NCBI GenBank assembly: GCA_012510445.1
Contig: JAAZIA010000030.1
Span: 35,893-99,892, forward strand
Origin: Bacteroidales bacterium
GTDB lineage: Bacteria; Bacteroidota; Bacteroidia; Bacteroidales; UBA932
Length of the DNA stretch: 64,000 nt
Reading direction: 5' to 3'
Each line of letters starts with the position of its first letter. Within the stretch, counting starts at the first letter, position 1. Below are positions 11,084-22,042 of this stretch, piece after piece. The position numbers and the translations under genes are program-made. A model generated the notes under the pieces. That model saw only the letters and a list, made by a program, of their open reading frames with translations, was not told where the DNA came from and did no database searches.

Positions 11084-11584
11084 TTATGCCTGTGGTGTTA
11101 ACGATTCGTCCAGTAAACGATCAATAAGTTCGCGCTGACTGGTTTCTTTTGTCAACTGTTGTCGCAGTAATTTTTCTGCAATCTCTATAGAAAGAGCAGC
11201 TACTTGTATACGAATCTCTTGCATAGCCACTTCTTTTTCCAATTGCAATTGCTCTCTTCCCTTCTCTATCAGTATTTTACTTTCCTTTTCTGCGGCTGCT
11301 TTCGCTTCTTCAATCAATTGTTGACGCAAAGCCCGGGTTTGCTCCAGTAATTTTTCCTGTTCTTCTCTGGATTGTTGCAGGATTCTTTCTTCCTGCAATT
11401 TTAACGTGGCCAGCAGCTGCCGGGCAGCCGCCGCATCTGAGAGTGCTTTGTCTATCCTTTCGTTACGACGTTCCACCATTCCGGTAATCGCGGGCCAGCC
11501 AAAGCGAGCCAATATCAAAAACAGGATGCCAAACGCAATGAGCATCCAGAACAACAGTCCGGAATCGGGGATCATCAAGTCCAT
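11084..11584 (-). CDS. atpF: ATP synthase b subunit
   Basis: N-terminal TM helix then long charged coiled coil; position between atpE and atpH. Confidence 0.92.
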   Translation of the reverse strand: MDLMIPDSGLLFWMLIAFGILFLILARFGWPAITGMVERRNERIDKALSDAAAARQLLATLKLQEERILQQSREEQEKLLEQTRALRQQLIEEAKAAAEKESKILIEKGREQLQLEKEVAMQEIRIQVAALSIEIAEKLLRQQLTKETSQRELIDRLLDESLTPQA

Positions 11585-11597
11585 AACAAATACAATT

Positions 11598-11852
11598 TTA
11601 CAGGGCTACCAACAAGCAAACAATAATAGAGAAAAGGGAAACCCCTTCTACCAAAGCCCCAATGATAATCATGGACATCCTGATCCCGTCAGCAGCTTCG
11701 GGCTGGCGCGCAATGGCTTCCATGGCAGAAATTCCAATTTTACTGAGGCCAAACGAGGCACCCATTACAATAACAGCTGCGCCAAAAACGGCACCTAATT
11801 TGGTAAATACGGTATATAAACCGTTGGCTTGTAAAATAGTTAAGAGTAACAT
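11598..11852 (-). CDS. atpE: ATP synthase c subunit
   Basis: 84 aa, two TM helices, ISAMEAIARQPEAADGIR loop, helix-2 glutamate in GALVEGVSLF. Confidence 0.95.
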   Translation of the reverse strand: MLLLTILQANGLYTVFTKLGAVFGAAVIVMGASFGLSKIGISAMEAIARQPEAADGIRMSMIIIGALVEGVSLFSIIVCLLVAL

Positions 11853-11858
11853 AATTAA

Positions 11859-12974
11859 TTATTTTTTTAATCGGTTTTCAATAGGTAATTCCGGTTTTTT
11901 GACCGGTATGGGTTCTTTACGGGAAAGCCCTATAAAGATAGCAGAAAGCATGGTAAATACATAAGCCTGTATATAAGCTACCAGCAATTCCAGTACCAGC
12001 ATAAGAGCAGAAAACAACACAGAAACCACGCTCATAGAGGCATTGATGGCAGGCCCCATAGCCACCGTAAGGAACACCAGCGAAGTAAGTGCTAAAATAA
12101 TGATATGCCCGGCAAAAATGTTGGCAAAAAGACGAATCATCAATGCCATGGGTTTGGTTATGATCCCAAAAAGTTCAATCACCTGCATAATGGGTATAGG
12201 AGCCTTCATAAAGATGGGAACATCGGGCCACAATATCTCTTTCCAATACTCTTTATTTCCAAAAACATTAATGGCCACCATGGTACAAAGCGCCAACCCC
12301 ATGGTCACGGCTATGTTCCCCGTAAGGTTGGCTCCTGCCGGGAAGATAGGGATCAACCCCAATATGTTGTTTAGGAAAATAAAGAAAAAAAGCGTGAGCA
12401 GGTAGGGCGAATAACGTTGGTAGTCTTTTCCCACACAACTTTTTACCACGCCGTCATGAACGCTCATAATGAACCATTCCAAAGCCCCTTTAATGCCCCC
12501 GGGAACGGCGTTATGGTTCCCTTCTTTTTCTTGCTTGGTGTACCATCGGGAAAGGCTAAGTACAATAACCATTAGTAACAGGCACGAGAAAAAAAGCGCT
12601 ACTACGTTTTTAGTAATCGAAATATCAAACGGCCTTACGGTTTCTCCCATACTGTTTGTTTCTACTACTTTCCCCGCTGTTTTCTCTTCTGTAGAAAGCG
12701 TAAACCCTTTATATCCTTCTTCTTCATGCAAACGTGCAGAAGAAAAGACAAACCAACCGCGCTCTTTGCTACGAACAATAATGGGCAAAGGAAGGGCTAT
12801 TTCTTTTTCGCCCATAGTAAAGAAATGCCAGCTGTAACTGTCTTTCAGATGCCCCAGCAGCAGTTCCCGGATATCTACCGGCGGTCTTTCCTTTTTCTCT
12901 GCGGCCCGGGCCACGTTAGAAGACAACGGGAAAACTACTAAAAACAACCAAACACAAAGTACACGCTTCATCAT
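11859..12974 (-). CDS. atpB: ATP synthase a subunit with N-terminal signal peptide/extension
   Basis: IRLFANIFAGHIIILAL and YIQAYVFTMLSAIFIG; ~150-aa N-terminal extension. Confidence 0.94.
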   Translation of the reverse strand: MMKRVLCVWLFLVVFPLSSNVARAAEKKERPPVDIRELLLGHLKDSYSWHFFTMGEKEIALPLPIIVRSKERGWFVFSSARLHEEEGYKGFTLSTEEKTAGKVVETNSMGETVRPFDISITKNVVALFFSCLLLMVIVLSLSRWYTKQEKEGNHNAVPGGIKGALEWFIMSVHDGVVKSCVGKDYQRYSPYLLTLFFFIFLNNILGLIPIFPAGANLTGNIAVTMGLALCTMVAINVFGNKEYWKEILWPDVPIFMKAPIPIMQVIELFGIITKPMALMIRLFANIFAGHIIILALTSLVFLTVAMGPAINASMSVVSVLFSALMLVLELLVAYIQAYVFTMLSAIFIGLSRKEPIPVKKPELPIENRLKK

Positions 12975-12980
12975 ACTATA

Positions 12981-13364
12981 TCATTTCAGCCTTTGCTTTT
13001 TGCGAAGCTCTGCATAAAGACTAAAAATAGTCAGCAACATATAGATCAAAAACAACCCCATAAAACTGACCAAAAGGGACAGTTTGGGGGGATGAGCCAA
13101 TAGTACCAAAAGGATGAGGGTAGCCAAAAGGACTCCCCAACGTACCAAGCGCTGAGCAATCAAACTGTTCATCCATTTTTGATCTTTCTTGTCATCTGTT
13201 GTTATCCATATATTCTCAAAAACACATATTACTATAAAGGATGCAGGTATGGCCGCATAAGCAGGAAACCACCAGGAAGGAATGAAAAAATACATTACCA
13301 AGCCCCAAAGAATTCCTACCAGCAACAGTACCGTTAAAAAAACCAATGATTTTTGTTTTTTCAT
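12981..13364 (-). CDS. Small polytopic membrane protein in the atp operon (AtpI-like position)
   Basis: 127 aa, four predicted hydrophobic segments, between atpC and atpB. Confidence 0.6.
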   Translation of the reverse strand: MKKQKSLVFLTVLLLVGILWGLVMYFFIPSWWFPAYAAIPASFIVICVFENIWITTDDKKDQKWMNSLIAQRLVRWGVLLATLILLVLLAHPPKLSLLVSFMGLFLIYMLLTIFSLYAELRKKQRLK

Positions 13365-13376
13365 ACTACCTCTTTA

Positions 13377-15136
<1,760 letters not shown>

Positions 15137-15154
15137 TTATTTTTATACAATTTA

Positions 15155-15162
15155 CAAATGTA
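15155..15162 (-). promoter_or_regulatory. Candidate -7 box for atpD operon (TACATTTG)
   Basis: CAAATGTA on plus strand = TACATTTG on minus, ~40 nt upstream of atpD. Confidence 0.45.
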
Positions 15163-15198
15163 ATCATAAATTAAATAAATAACTTCCACAGGAATTTT

Positions 15199-15206
15199 TA
15201 TCTTTG
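15199..15206 (+). promoter_or_regulatory. Candidate -7 box for parE (TATCTTTG)
   Basis: TTTTTATCTTTGTGCCCTTATG; exact TAnnTTTG match ending 7 nt before the ATG. Confidence 0.5.
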
Positions 15207-15213
15207 TGCCCTT

Positions 15214-17046
15214 ATGTCAGAAATCAAGTCAACGTATACAGAAAAAGATTTTCAAACCCTTGCATGGAATGAGCATATCAGGCTCAGACCGGGTATGTAT
15301 ATAGGGAAATCCGGTGACGGAAGTACTCCGGACGACGGACTTTACGTACTCCTTAAAGAGGTGGTTGACAACTCGGTAGACGAATATGCCATGGGCCACG
15401 GGAAAGTGATAGAGGTCACCATCAACGATAAAAAAGTCACAGTACGTGACTATGGGCGAGGCATACCTTTTGGCAAAGTCATAGAAGCTGCCAACAAAAT
15501 GAATACAGGGGCCAAGTACGACAACAAGACCTTCCAGAAAGCCGTGGGATTGAACGGCGTAGGACTGAAAGCCGTCAACGCCACCTCGATTGATTTTCAC
15601 ATAGCTTCTTTCAGAAACGGAGAAAGTCAGTTTGGACGCTTTTCCAAAGGCCATTTACAAAAAGAAGGAAAGGTAACTTCCCAAGAAAAAAACGGTACGC
15701 TCGTAAGTTTTACACCCGACCCTGAACTTTTCCCCGATTATTCCATACAACTGGAATTTGTAGAAGAAATGCTTAAGCATTATGCCTACCTGAACAAAGG
15801 GCTTACCCTTACGCTCAATGGCAAAGTCTTTGCTTCAAAAAACGGGCTGTTGGATCTGGTCAATGAAAATATGGCAGAAGAAACCTTGTATCCTCCCATT
15901 CACCTTATGGGGCACGACATTGAAATGGTCATTACTCATACAAACGATACGGGAGAAAGCATCATGTCGTTTGCCAACGGGCAAAACACGTCTCAAGGCG
16001 GTACCCACCTATCTGTATTTAGAGAGGCCGTAGCAAAGACCATCAAAGATTTTCTGAAAAGAGATTTTGAACTTTCAGACATCCGTCAATCCATTGTGGG
16101 AGCCATAAGCATACGGCTTATAGAACCCAAGTTTGCCAATCAAACAAAAACCATACTCGATTCCAGAGAAATAGCATCGGGCGGACCTACTGTCCGCAGT
16201 TTTATATTTGATTTTGTTAAAGAACAACTGGACAACTACCTGCACAAAAACCCTCAAACGGCAGACATCCTGCTCAAAAAAATTACGGAAAACGAGAAAG
16301 AACGGAAGGCTGTTAGTGTAGTACGCAGAAAATCAAGAGAAACTGCCAAAAAAATCAGCTTGCATAATAAAAAATTGCGCGACTGCCGTGTCCATTTTAC
16401 AGACAAAGGTCCCCTAGCAGAGCTGAGCACCCTTTTTATAACAGAAGGTGATTCGGCAAGCGGTTCCATTACCAAAAGCAGGGATCCGAACACCCAGGCT
16501 GTATTCAGCTTGCGCGGAAAACCGGAAAACACCTACGGGCAAAATAAACAAGTAATCTATACAAACGAAGAATTCAACTTGTTACAAGCAGCCCTAAACA
16601 TAGAAGAAGACCTGGACAACCTCCGGTACAACAAAATAGTCATTGCCACAGATGCCGACCCCGACGGAATGCATATACGAATGTTGCTGCTTAGCTTCTT
16701 CCTGCAATTTTTCCCGGAACTTGTAAGGCACGGCCACATTTACATTTTACAAACTCCGCTTTTTAGGGTGAGAAATAAAAAAGAAACGCATTACTGTTAT
16801 TCAGAAACAGAAAAAGACCAAGCCGTAAACAAGCTGGGTACTCATCCGGAAATCACTCGCTTCAAAGGCCTTGGAGAAATATCACCGGAAGAATTCAAGG
16901 AATTTATTGGAGAAGACATACGGTTAGACAAAGTACGGTTAGGTAAAGATGACAGGCTCCCCGAACTGCTCAGATTCTATATGGGAGATAACACTCCGCA
17001 AAGAAGGGATTTTATTGTCAACAATTTAAGAATGACGGGGAATTAG
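15214..17046 (+). CDS. parE: DNA topoisomerase IV subunit B
   Basis: GHKL ATPase motifs (EVVDNSVDEYAMG, VRDYGRGIPFG, GLNGVGLKAVNA) and TOPRIM (LFITEGDSASG, IATDADPDGMHI). Confidence 0.94.
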   Translation: MSEIKSTYTEKDFQTLAWNEHIRLRPGMYIGKSGDGSTPDDGLYVLLKEVVDNSVDEYAMGHGKVIEVTINDKKVTVRDYGRGIPFGKVIEAANKMNTGAKYDNKTFQKAVGLNGVGLKAVNATSIDFHIASFRNGESQFGRFSKGHLQKEGKVTSQEKNGTLVSFTPDPELFPDYSIQLEFVEEMLKHYAYLNKGLTLTLNGKVFASKNGLLDLVNENMAEETLYPPIHLMGHDIEMVITHTNDTGESIMSFANGQNTSQGGTHLSVFREAVAKTIKDFLKRDFELSDIRQSIVGAISIRLIEPKFANQTKTILDSREIASGGPTVRSFIFDFVKEQLDNYLHKNPQTADILLKKITENEKERKAVSVVRRKSRETAKKISLHNKKLRDCRVHFTDKGPLAELSTLFITEGDSASGSITKSRDPNTQAVFSLRGKPENTYGQNKQVIYTNEEFNLLQAALNIEEDLDNLRYNKIVIATDADPDGMHIRMLLLSFFLQFFPELVRHGHIYILQTPLFRVRNKKETHYCYSETEKDQAVNKLGTHPEITRFKGLGEISPEEFKEFIGEDIRLDKVRLGKDDRLPELLRFYMGDNTPQRRDFIVNNLRMTGN

Positions 17047-17049
17047 CAT

Positions 17050-19758
17050 ATGATGAGTGAAGAGCAACTAAAGTATTTGCACATTCTGGGTGAAGAAGGG
17101 GACAAAAAATACCGGCTTACCGGTATGTTCAAAGATTGGTTTTTGGAATATTCTTCTTACGTAATCCTGGAACGTGCCGTACCTCACATTACAGACGGTT
17201 TAAAACCCGTTCAAAGAAGGATCCTACACTCGATGAAAAGAATGGAGGACGGGCGTTACAACAAAGTAGCTAATATCATAGGCCATACCATGCAGTTCCA
17301 CCCTCACGGAGACGCTTCTATTGGAGATGCCTTGGTTCAGCTGGGACAAAAAAATCTTTTGATTGATACGCAAGGCAACTGGGGAAACGTACTTACGGGT
17401 GATCCGGCGGCGGCACCGCGTTACATAGAAGCCCGCCTGAGCACCTTTGCGCTGGATGTAGTATTTAACCCAAAAACAACGTCTTGGACGCCTTCTTATG
17501 ACGGCAGAAACAAAGAACCGGAAGCCCTGCCCGTAAAATTCCCTCTCTTATTGGCTCAAGGGGCCGAGGGAATAGCTGTAGGACTTTCTACCCGCATTTT
17601 GCCTCACAACTTTAACGAACTGATAGACGCCTCTATTGCCCACCTTAAAGACAAGCCTTTTGTACTTTACCCCGATTTTATAACGGGTGGCCTGGTAGAT
17701 TGCAGCAATTACAACGGTGGGGTTGGAAGACTTACCAGCCGCGTAAAAGTAAGGGCCAGAATCAACAAACTGGACAGAAGAACGCTGTCCATTACAGAGA
17801 TTCCCTACGGACAGACTACAGAAAGCCTTATTCGTTCCATCCTTTCTGCCAACGAAAAAGGCAAGATAAGAATCAGGAAAATAGATGATAACACAGCAGA
17901 ACAGGCAGAAATCCTGATCCACTTGGCAGGCGACGTATCGCCCGACAAAACCATAGATGCGTTGTACGCCTTTACGCGGTGTGAAGTAACGCTTTCGCCG
18001 GATGCCTGTGTGATTTTAGACGGCAAACCGTTTGTCATTGCCGTGGAAAACATGCTCCGCTACAGCACAGACAGAACACGCAATTTGCTAAAAACAGAAC
18101 TGGAAATACGCCTTGCAGAACTGGAAGACCAATGGCACATTTCCTCCTTGGAAAAAATATTCTTTGAAGAAAAAGTGTACCGCATCTTAGAAAACGATGC
18201 CAAGTCGTGGAAAGACCAGCTTACAGAAGTAGAAAAGAAAATGCTCCTGTACCAAGACCGTTTGCGAAGGCCTGTCATTTTTGAAGAAATAGAGAAGCTG
18301 GTAGAAAAGCCGGTAAGAAAAATCTCGAAATTTGACATAAAAAAAGCCGAGGAGCACATTCGCTCGCTTGACAAAGAGATGGCCACGGTTAAAAACAACC
18401 TGAAACACCTGACCCGCTACACCATCAAATACTTTGAAGACTTAAAAAAGAAATACGGAAGCTTATTCCCCAGAAAAACAGAAATTGCAGATTTCGAAAC
18501 TATTGTTGCCTCTAAAGTTATCCTGGCCAACAGCAAACTGTACGTTAGCAAAGAGTTGGGATTTGTAGGAACAGACCTAAAAAGAGACGACAACGCCACC
18601 TTTGTTTGTGAGTGTTCTCAATTGGACGAGTTCATTGTTTTCTTAAAAGACGGCACCTATTCTGTCCGGAAAGTAGAAGACAAACAATACGTAGGCAAAG
18701 ACATCATTTATACAGGGATCATCAAGAAAAAAGACGAAAGAACCATTTATAACGTAGCCTATCGCGATGGAAAAAAGGGGAAGGTTTATGTAAAACGTTT
18801 TCCTGTAAGCAGCTATACCCGCGACAGAGAGTACACCCTTACGCAAGGAAAGCCGGGTTCAGAAGTATTGTGGTTTACCGTAAATCCCAACGGAGAAGCA
18901 GAGACCATCAAAGTATTTTTAAAAGCCAGACCCAAAGTAAGAAAAACAGTCTTTGAATATTCGTTTTTAGACATGGCCATCAGGAGCCGCAACACCCGCG
19001 GAAACATCCTAAGCCACCACCCCGTTCAGAAAATCACTCTAAAAGAAAAAGGCGTGGCCACTATGGGAGGCCAAAAAATATGGTTCGATAAAGACGTCCA
19101 AAGGCTTAATCATGACGAACGAGGTATATACCTGGGGGAATTTACAGCAGAAGATTGCCTGCTGGCTGTCAACCGCAAAGGAAAATTCTTTACAACCAAC
19201 TTTGACCTAAGCAACCGTTACCAAGAAGAAGTCTTGATCATAGAAAAGTTAAATCCGGAAAAAACATTCTGTGCCATTTATTACCTGGCAGAAGCCGGTG
19301 CTTTCTATATAAAGCGATTTTACTTTGAACCTTCTGAAAACGCACCACAGTCTTTTATTGGAGACGCAGAAGAGTCTTACCTTGTTGCCATTACCGATGA
19401 TATATACCCCAAGGTTCAAGTTACTTTTGGTGGAAAACATGCAAAAAGAGAACCGCTCCTTATAGAGGCAGAAGAATTCATAGGCGAGAAAAGCTTTCGT
19501 GCCAAAGGCAAGAGGGTAACCACCCTGGAAGTAAAAGAAATAGAATTCATAGAACAGGAACCAGAACTGGAACTGGAACTGGAAACAGAAACGGAAATAG
19601 ACATTGAACCGGAAACGAAAACAAAAATTGAGCCGACACCGGAAATAGAAATTGAACTGGAAATGGAACCGGAACCGAAGCCGGAACCGAAGCCTAAAGC
19701 TGAACCCAAAGCTGAACCCGACAAGAAGGCCGATGCCGTCCAGATGAAGCTTCTCTAA
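17050..19758 (+). CDS. parC: DNA topoisomerase IV subunit A with low-complexity charged C-terminal tail
   Basis: DGLKPVQRRILHSMKRMEDGRYNKVANIIGHTMQFHPHGDASIGDALVQLGQ...GDPAAAPRYIEARLS; immediately downstream of parE. Confidence 0.94.
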   Translation: MMSEEQLKYLHILGEEGDKKYRLTGMFKDWFLEYSSYVILERAVPHITDGLKPVQRRILHSMKRMEDGRYNKVANIIGHTMQFHPHGDASIGDALVQLGQKNLLIDTQGNWGNVLTGDPAAAPRYIEARLSTFALDVVFNPKTTSWTPSYDGRNKEPEALPVKFPLLLAQGAEGIAVGLSTRILPHNFNELIDASIAHLKDKPFVLYPDFITGGLVDCSNYNGGVGRLTSRVKVRARINKLDRRTLSITEIPYGQTTESLIRSILSANEKGKIRIRKIDDNTAEQAEILIHLAGDVSPDKTIDALYAFTRCEVTLSPDACVILDGKPFVIAVENMLRYSTDRTRNLLKTELEIRLAELEDQWHISSLEKIFFEEKVYRILENDAKSWKDQLTEVEKKMLLYQDRLRRPVIFEEIEKLVEKPVRKISKFDIKKAEEHIRSLDKEMATVKNNLKHLTRYTIKYFEDLKKKYGSLFPRKTEIADFETIVASKVILANSKLYVSKELGFVGTDLKRDDNATFVCECSQLDEFIVFLKDGTYSVRKVEDKQYVGKDIIYTGIIKKKDERTIYNVAYRDGKKGKVYVKRFPVSSYTRDREYTLTQGKPGSEVLWFTVNPNGEAETIKVFLKARPKVRKTVFEYSFLDMAIRSRNTRGNILSHHPVQKITLKEKGVATMGGQKIWFDKDVQRLNHDERGIYLGEFTAEDCLLAVNRKGKFFTTNFDLSNRYQEEVLIIEKLNPEKTFCAIYYLAEAGAFYIKRFYFEPSENAPQSFIGDAEESYLVAITDDIYPKVQVTFGGKHAKREPLLIEAEEFIGEKSFRAKGKRVTTLEVKEIEFIEQEPELELELETETEIDIEPETKTKIEPTPEIEIELEMEPEPKPEPKPKAEPKAEPDKKADAVQMKLL
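19552..19755 (+). repeat. Low-complexity E/P/K repeat-encoding region at the 3' end of parC
   Basis: EQEPELELELETETEIDIEPETKTKIEPTPEIEIELEMEPEPKPEPKPKAEPKAEPDKK; includes (GAACTG)x3 at 19564-19581 and duplicated AAAGCTGAACCC-type units. Confidence 0.85.
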
Positions 19759-19771
19759 TAATTCCTCCAAT

Positions 19772-20230
19772 ATGGGTCTTACTTTCTACATAGGATTTAT
19801 GGGATGTGGTAAAAGTACCTTGGGTCGCTTGCATGCTGCCGAACAAGGCAAGAGATTTGTAGACCTGGATGCTGTTTTTTTGCAGGAAACGGGAAAAACG
19901 CCGGCCATTTATCTTACCCATAAAGGAGAACCTGCTTTTAGAAAAGAGGAGCAGAAAGTGTTGCACAAAACAGTAGCACAATGGATGGCAGACGGCAGAC
20001 CCGCTCAAATCATTGCTTGCGGAGGAGGAACTCCCTGTTTCTTTGACAACCTGCAGTTTATGAAAGAACACGGCCATGTAGTTTTCATAGACACCCCTCT
20101 GGCAACCATTCTGGATAGGCTTATGCGCCAACCGGAAAGATGGCCCCTCGCTCAAAAGCAAGCACCGCAAATACTTTATAAAGAAAGAAGAAAATGGTAT
20201 GAACAGGCCCACGAACGCCTGGTCCCCTAG
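19772..20230 (+). CDS. aroK: Shikimate kinase
   Basis: MGLTFYIGFMGCGKSTLGRLHAAEQGKRFVDLDAVF..., IIACGGGTPCF. Confidence 0.88.
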   Translation: MGLTFYIGFMGCGKSTLGRLHAAEQGKRFVDLDAVFLQETGKTPAIYLTHKGEPAFRKEEQKVLHKTVAQWMADGRPAQIIACGGGTPCFFDNLQFMKEHGHVVFIDTPLATILDRLMRQPERWPLAQKQAPQILYKERRKWYEQAHERLVP

Positions 20231-21960
20231 ACAATAACTTCCCTGGCCTTAATGTCTTTAATACGCAATTGCAAGTTGGCAATCCCACGGTAATAATTTT
20301 CTGCCACAGAATAACAGATATCTACCGGGTTTCCGTTGTGTAAATGCTCAAAATGCAAACTCTGGTTAAAAGCAATCGCAGAGATGGCCCTGTACGGCTC
20401 GTCTTCCTGAATCAACTCCAGCTTAAGGTGCCCTGCATCCGATCCTACCAAACGTCCGTTTCCGTTATCATACACATCTTCCGTCACAAACACGGGAGAT
20501 TCGTTCCCGGGACCAAAAGGTTGAAATTGCTTTAACAGGCGGAAGAACTTGGGAGTAATCTGTCTAAAATCCAGATACGTATCTACTTGAACCTGCGGAG
20601 TAAGCATATGGTCAGAAATATTTTTAAAAGCAATACCTTCGAACATACGTTCAAACTCTTCAAAACGTTCCTCCATCAAGGTCAAACCGGCTGCGTACAT
20701 ATGCCCTCCAAAATTTTCCAACAAATGGCTGCAACTTTCTATAGCCTCGTACAGATCAAAGCCGGGAATGCTGCGTGCAGAACCGGTAATCACCCCGTTT
20801 GATTTGGTCAACACAATGGTAGGACGGTAGTACTGTTCAACCAAACGAGAAGCCACAATACCCACTACCCCTTTATGCCATTTGGGATTGTATAGCACAA
20901 TGGATTTTCTCTGTTTCATGTCCGGCATATTCCTTACCATATCCAAAGCTTCTCTGGTAGTCTTGCGATCTATGTTTTTACGATCGTCGTTGTGATCGTT
21001 TATGGTATGACCAATTTGTGATGCCGCGTCGTCTGTACGGGAAATGAGCAAATCAACGGCCATTTTGCCGGATTCCATACGTCCGGCCGCATTGATCCTG
21101 GGACCTATCTTAAACACAATATCATCCATGGTAATCTGATGTTTTTCCAGACCGGCCAGTTTAATGATGGAATGAAGCCCTTTACTGGGGGCTTCGTTTA
21201 GCTGTTTAAGGCCATAATGCGCCAAAATTCTGTTTTCTCCCGTAATAGAAACCAGGTCTGCGGCAATGCTTACTACAAGCAAATCTAAAAACGGATACAA
21301 TTTCGTAAGTGGAATGCGGTTTCTGATGCAATAGGCCTGCATAAATTTAAAGCCTACCCCACATCCGCTCAGCTCGTCAAAAGGGTAATGGCAATCGTTT
21401 CTTTTGGGATTCAACACGGCAGCTGCCTGCGGCAATTCGCCTGCCGGAAGGTGGTGGTCACAAATGATAAAATCAATTCCTTTTTGCTTGGCATAAGCCA
21501 CTTTTTCTATGGCTTTGATCCCGCAATCCAGAGCTATAATGAGTGTACACCCTTCGTTGAGCGCCTGGTCTATACCCACATAAGATATTCCGTACCCTTC
21601 TGTGTAACGGTCCGGGATGTAATAAGAAACCATAGGTGTCTCTTTCCGTAAAAAAGAGTAGACCAGCGCTACGGCCGTAGTACCGTCTACGTCGTAATCT
21701 CCGTACACCAGTATCTTTTCACTTTCAGTAATGGCTTTGCCAAGGCGGCGAACGGCCTTGTCCATGTCTTTCATTAAGAAAGGATCGTGCAAGTCTTCCA
21801 ATTGAGGTCTAAAAAAAGATTTAGCAAGAGTAAAGTTTGTGATGTTTCTTTGAACCAAAAGATTGGCCAAAGACTGGTCTACGCCCAACTCTGTGGCTAA
21901 GCTTCTTACCAGTGCCGGATTTCCCGGTTCTTTCACAATCCACTTTTTATCTAAAGCCAT
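20227..21960 (-). CDS. recJ: Single-stranded-DNA-specific exonuclease RecJ
   Basis: VYGDYDVDGTTAVAL, ALDCGIKA, ICDHHLPAGELPQAAAVLNPKR, GPRINAAGRM (DHH/DHHA1). Confidence 0.94.
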   Translation of the reverse strand: MALDKKWIVKEPGNPALVRSLATELGVDQSLANLLVQRNITNFTLAKSFFRPQLEDLHDPFLMKDMDKAVRRLGKAITESEKILVYGDYDVDGTTAVALVYSFLRKETPMVSYYIPDRYTEGYGISYVGIDQALNEGCTLIIALDCGIKAIEKVAYAKQKGIDFIICDHHLPAGELPQAAAVLNPKRNDCHYPFDELSGCGVGFKFMQAYCIRNRIPLTKLYPFLDLLVVSIAADLVSITGENRILAHYGLKQLNEAPSKGLHSIIKLAGLEKHQITMDDIVFKIGPRINAAGRMESGKMAVDLLISRTDDAASQIGHTINDHNDDRKNIDRKTTREALDMVRNMPDMKQRKSIVLYNPKWHKGVVGIVASRLVEQYYRPTIVLTKSNGVITGSARSIPGFDLYEAIESCSHLLENFGGHMYAAGLTLMEERFEEFERMFEGIAFKNISDHMLTPQVQVDTYLDFRQITPKFFRLLKQFQPFGPGNESPVFVTEDVYDNGNGRLVGSDAGHLKLELIQEDEPYRAISAIAFNQSLHFEHLHNGNPVDICYSVAENYYRGIANLQLRIKDIKAREVIV

Positions 21961-22011
21961 AGTAATCTTGTAAAGGTAGGCATTTTATCCTTAATCGAGT
22001 AAAAAAATGCT

Positions 22012-22019
22012 TACTTTTG
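22012..22019 (+). promoter_or_regulatory. Candidate -7 box for lysS (TACTTTTG)
   Basis: Exact TAnnTTTG match 24 nt upstream of the lysS ATG; no clear -33 element seen. Confidence 0.4.
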
Positions 22020-22042
22020 TGGGTTAAGAAATCTCAAACAAT

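Noticed and set aside
11598-11852. Possible Na+-translocating c-ring
   Set aside because: Helix 1 lacks the glutamine and helix 2 lacks the E-S/T ligands of known Na+ c subunits (GALVEGVSLF), so H+ coupling is more likely.
19416-19724. 102-aa minus-strand Ser/Gly-rich ORF (SGSISSSISISGVGS...)
   Set aside because: Reverse-strand reading of the repetitive parC tail; low complexity comes from the GAA/CCG repeats, not from a gene.
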